This document shows positions 50,040 to 52,541 of a stretch of DNA of 52,541 nt, in pieces. Position 1 is the stretch's first letter. Each line of letters begins with the position of its first letter. Made by a program: the position numbers and the translations under genes. The DNA comes from an uncultured Bacilli bacterium (lineage in GTDB: Bacteria; Bacillota_I; Bacilli_A; RFN20; DUOF01): positions 1-52,541 of the forward strand of contig CALVUJ010000014.1 of the NCBI GenBank assembly GCA_944363575.1, given 5' to 3'. The notes beneath the pieces were generated by a model. The model was not told the origin of the DNA. It did no database searches and worked only from the letters and a program-made list of their open reading frames with translations.

Positions 50040-52541
50040 TTACTTTTTACTTCTCTTAATCTCTACCCAAACTCCTAAGAAAATACATAACGCCGTAACA
50101 ACAATACACCCACCAACAATCAAATAAGTTACTAACCTACTTTCTCCTTTCACAATAATTACTCTTGAAACCTCATTAGAAACATTACCACTACTATCAA
50201 CAGCCCAATAAGTAATCACATAAGAACCAGGTTTAGTACTATCAAACTCCGGCTCATATCGATAATTAATAGTCAAATTATCATCATAATTATCAGAAAC
50301 ATTTACATAACTCTCATGATCCGTTAATTCAGAACCCAGTTCCACTTTCACTACATCAGAGACAACCAATCTAACAACTGGAGCCTCCAAATCCTTAAAT
50401 GAAACCTCATATTTAATAGCAAAACTATTAATACCCCCATAACTATACCAAGAGCTAATATAATAAGTCCCAATCTTAGAAGAATCCACATCCTCCACAT
50501 CAACACAATTTTTATCTCCCGAATCATAACAAATACTAGTATGCAAAACGACATTATCAACATCACTAATAACGGCATTAAAACTATTCACATACTTATA
50601 ATCATAACCTACATACTCACTATTAATATTAAGTTGCCTCTTCTCCTCAAAATTACTTATATGAAATTTATTCGTATTATCAACAAGAATTATCTTAATA
50701 TATCGAACTTGCTCGGCACCTTTAGACTTATATGAATACTCTAAATACAAATCAATATTACACTTCATGGAATTTAACCCACATGTCTTATACTCATCCC
50801 CACCAATAAGTTCAAAAATATCCGTAGTCGCAGGAAATTCAAGTAAATCATCAACATTATCAATAATTAAAAGTTCCTCGTCTTCCTTAAAAAACAACAA
50901 CCTTTTCTTTTTATTAGAAGCATCGCCTATTTGCTCCCAAATAAACTTATCTAATTCACCCATAACAAAACTATCAAAAACAACCGCACTCTGACTACTA
51001 AACACCCTATTATACACATTAATTAACCCATCATAATCTTTATCATTATATTTATTTAAAGTATACTCACCCAAACTCATAGTGCCCTCTTCTATATCAC
51101 TATATTTAAAATTCTCATATTTATATACTTCACTATTACCATACAAATCAATTAATACCACACTAATATCAGCCTTAAAATACTGATTTGCAACCTCAAA
51201 ACAATTATACACTTTTTTAGTTCCCTCATCCTCCAAATACAAACATTCCAAAGGATGCTCACTATCCTCATTAAAATACATCTCTACCTCAGAAACATTA
51301 TAAGCACTTTCAACCTTCACTACCAATTGCTTACCAACATTCCCCTCCGAAGAAAAATCTCTTTCCTCAAAAATATTCGCTTCTCCATCTACAATAACAT
51401 TATCTACAATATAACCATACTTAACACCGATATAAACATGACCCACTTTATCTACAGCCTTAACATAAACAGCTACTTTTTCATTATTAAATTTTCCCCA
51501 ACTATCATCAATCTTCACCACAAACTCACTATCACTACTAACCATTGCCTGACTAAAATCAAATGTATCACCATCATTACAAACTCCATCAACAACATTA
51601 ACACATTCACCAACATGATAATAAACTTTATCCAAATTATTTTCCTCTATACTAATTCCAACTTCATATGATGACCTAGGATTACTATCAATATTATCCC
51701 CCGTAAAAGATATCACAGGACTCGTAACATCCACACTAAAATCAACATACGAAGCTACCGTCAATCTCATATTCGCCCCATCAACATTAACAATCGCCTC
51801 ATTACCAGCATTAAGTGTACTTAAAATAATCGTACCATCTACAATCTCACTATCAGGAACAACACTCTGTAAACTCAAAGAATCCGTAGTTAAAATGGCA
51901 TCCTCTATCTCTATATAATTATTTCCACCATCCAAAGAAAAACGCAAATTTTTCCACGTAACATCCGCTGTAAACTTAATCGATATTCTAATAACATCTT
52001 CCTCTTTATAATATTGCTTATCTCTTAAATTATTCCCTTGCTCATCAACTAAATAAGCCAACGCATAAATAGTATCTACAATTTTAAACCTCTCTTGTAT
52101 AGAGCTTTCCGCCTTTACTATATCACCATCAACAACCTTCACAAAAAACTGTTTACTTAAACTAGAAGCATACTTAGTAACATCATCAAGCACAATCTCC
52201 TTTGAAATATTATAAATAGGACCTCCATTCATTTCTTCACTAGTAAAAGCCGAAAATTCCGTATATTCACCAAGAGTACCAAATTTATAATAATACTTAT
52301 AATTCCTTAAATCATAACCATCTGATAACTCTAAAGTAAAAGAAAAATCCTTATAAACATACTCATTTTCATCTGAACTAAGAGAAAAAGAATGCACATC
52401 TTTTGTAATATAAACATACTTAGTATATATATCGTCTCCCTCAAATTCATATACAATCTTATACAATCCCTCATCACTTAAATCATATGTTTCCGTTACA
52501 TTACGCCTCTCCACAAAAAAAAAAAAAAAATCATTTCTAAC
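50040..52541 (-). CDS. large surface protein with Ig-like domains and C-terminal anchor (5' end outside window)
   Basis: More than 824 residues. The visible part is beta-rich, with repeated Ig-like units such as TSPVISFTGDNIDSNP ... IDDSWGKFNNEKVAVYVKAVDKVGH and a C-terminal DUF5011/HYR-like unit (APVVRLVVSDVVKVELGSEL ... PGSYVITYWAVDSSGNVSN), followed by a membrane helix and tail VEIKRSKK. No sortase motif; the anchor is the helix. A GTG at 52514 was the nearest start but has no ribosome-binding site; the frame stays open through a run of 16 T (five Phe codons) to the window edge, so the gene continues beyond. The run may also hide a frameshift. The function is probably cell-surface attachment or scaffolding. 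Confidence 0.75.
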   Translation of the reverse strand, partial: VRNDFFFFFVERRNVTETYDLSDEGLYKIVYEFEGDDIYTKYVYITKDVHSFSLSSDENEYVYKDFSFTLELSDGYDLRNYKYYYKFGTLGEYTEFSAFTSEEMNGGPIYNISKEIVLDDVTKYASSLSKQFFVKVVDGDIVKAESSIQERFKIVDTIYALAYLVDEQGNNLRDKQYYKEEDVIRISIKFTADVTWKNLRFSLDGGNNYIEIEDAILTTDSLSLQSVVPDSEIVDGTIILSTLNAGNEAIVNVDGANMRLTVASYVDFSVDVTSPVISFTGDNIDSNPRSSYEVGISIEENNLDKVYYHVGECVNVVDGVCNDGDTFDFSQAMVSSDSEFVVKIDDSWGKFNNEKVAVYVKAVDKVGHVYIGVKYGYIVDNVIVDGEANIFEERDFSSEGNVGKQLVVKVESAYNVSEVEMYFNEDSEHPLECLYLEDEGTKKVYNCFEVANQYFKADISVVLIDLYGNSEVYKYENFKYSDIEEGTMSLGEYTLNKYNDKDYDGLINVYNRVFSSQSAVVFDSFVMGELDKFIWEQIGDASNKKKRLLFFKEDEELLIIDNVDDLLEFPATTDIFELIGGDEYKTCGLNSMKCNIDLYLEYSYKSKGAEQVRYIKIILVDNTNKFHISNFEEKRQLNINSEYVGYDYKYVNSFNAVISDVDNVVLHTSICYDSGDKNCVDVEDVDSSKIGTYYISSWYSYGGINSFAIKYEVSFKDLEAPVVRLVVSDVVKVELGSELTDHESYVNVSDNYDDNLTINYRYEPEFDSTKPGSYVITYWAVDSSGNVSNEVSRVIIVKGESRLVTYLIVGGCIVVTALCIFLGVWVEIKRSKK

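Noticed and set aside
1-52541. Mycoplasma-type genetic code (TGA as Trp)
   Set aside because: Trp is written TGG throughout, and TGA ends several full-length genes at the expected place, such as yunB and the 382-aa gene.
1-52541. CRISPR array, insertion sequence, prophage or attachment site
   Set aside because: No regularly spaced repeats, transposase, integrase, phage structural genes or duplicated tRNA ends were seen. The tRNA genes at the left lead into 16S rRNA, not into foreign DNA.

Overview
The window looks like chromosomal sequence from an AT-rich, low-GC Gram-positive bacterium of the Bacilli, close to the Mollicutes-related or Erysipelotrichia-like gut lineages. The 16S 5' end carries the GGATTAACGCTGGCGGC signature common in Mollicutes and relatives. 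Several gene neighbourhoods nevertheless match Bacillus subtilis: pgsA-recA-rny-ymdB-spoVS, miaB-ymcA-cotE, ecfA1-ecfA2-ecfT-truA, and nfu/yutH/yunB. The standard genetic code applies, because TGA ends several genes (for example yunB and the 382-aa gene). No phage, transposon, integron or CRISPR array is visible. The window starts inside a 16S gene and ends at a 16-base homopolymer inside an open gene, so it may be a complete metagenomic contig.

Layout. 1-813 (minus strand): Val-Tyr-Gln-Lys-Leu tRNAs followed by 16S rRNA, with one promoter ahead of the tRNAs and another directly ahead of 16S. 1000-5112: pgi with an S1-domain gene, nfu, a yunB-yutH sporulation pair and a CBS protein. 5154-11418: four secreted lipoproteins in an A-B-A-B duplication, with parvulin-type foldases alternating with a second family. 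11571-15064: a PH-like membrane protein, a YihY/BrkB protein, and divergent ktrA/ktrB for potassium uptake. 15159-20607: a jetA-jetB-jetC (Wadjet/MksFEB-type SMC) operon without jetD, facing an unrecognised 382-aa gene.

21869-31483: trmN6, a small membrane protein, truA and the ECF transporter core; then a DUF2804 protein, a small membrane protein, an HtrA-type protease, a DUF1934 protein and a class A penicillin-binding protein. 31513-36447: an Ig-like surface protein, cotE, mscL, a PH-domain protein, a zinc-ribbon membrane protein, ymcA and miaB. 36449-44089: an ABC-2 exporter pair, a GT2 glycosyltransferase, a COG2426 membrane protein, uppS and a large YfhO-like protein. 44172-49848: spoVS, ymdB, rny, three unrecognised small genes (two of them paralogues), recA and pgsA. 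50040-52541: a partial large surface protein with an Ig-like stalk.

Together the genes cover envelope building and quality control (PBP, UppS, YfhO, HtrA, foldase lipoproteins), potassium and osmotic balance (KtrAB, MscL), RNA maturation and decay (RNase Y, YmdB, YmcA, MiaB, TruA, TrmN6), and at least four sporulation-linked functions (YunB, YutH-like, CotE, SpoVS). The last set suggests a spore-former or a recent descendant of one. Most features follow from motif recognition. No database search was possible, so family calls and the organism placement are judgements from sequence patterns.
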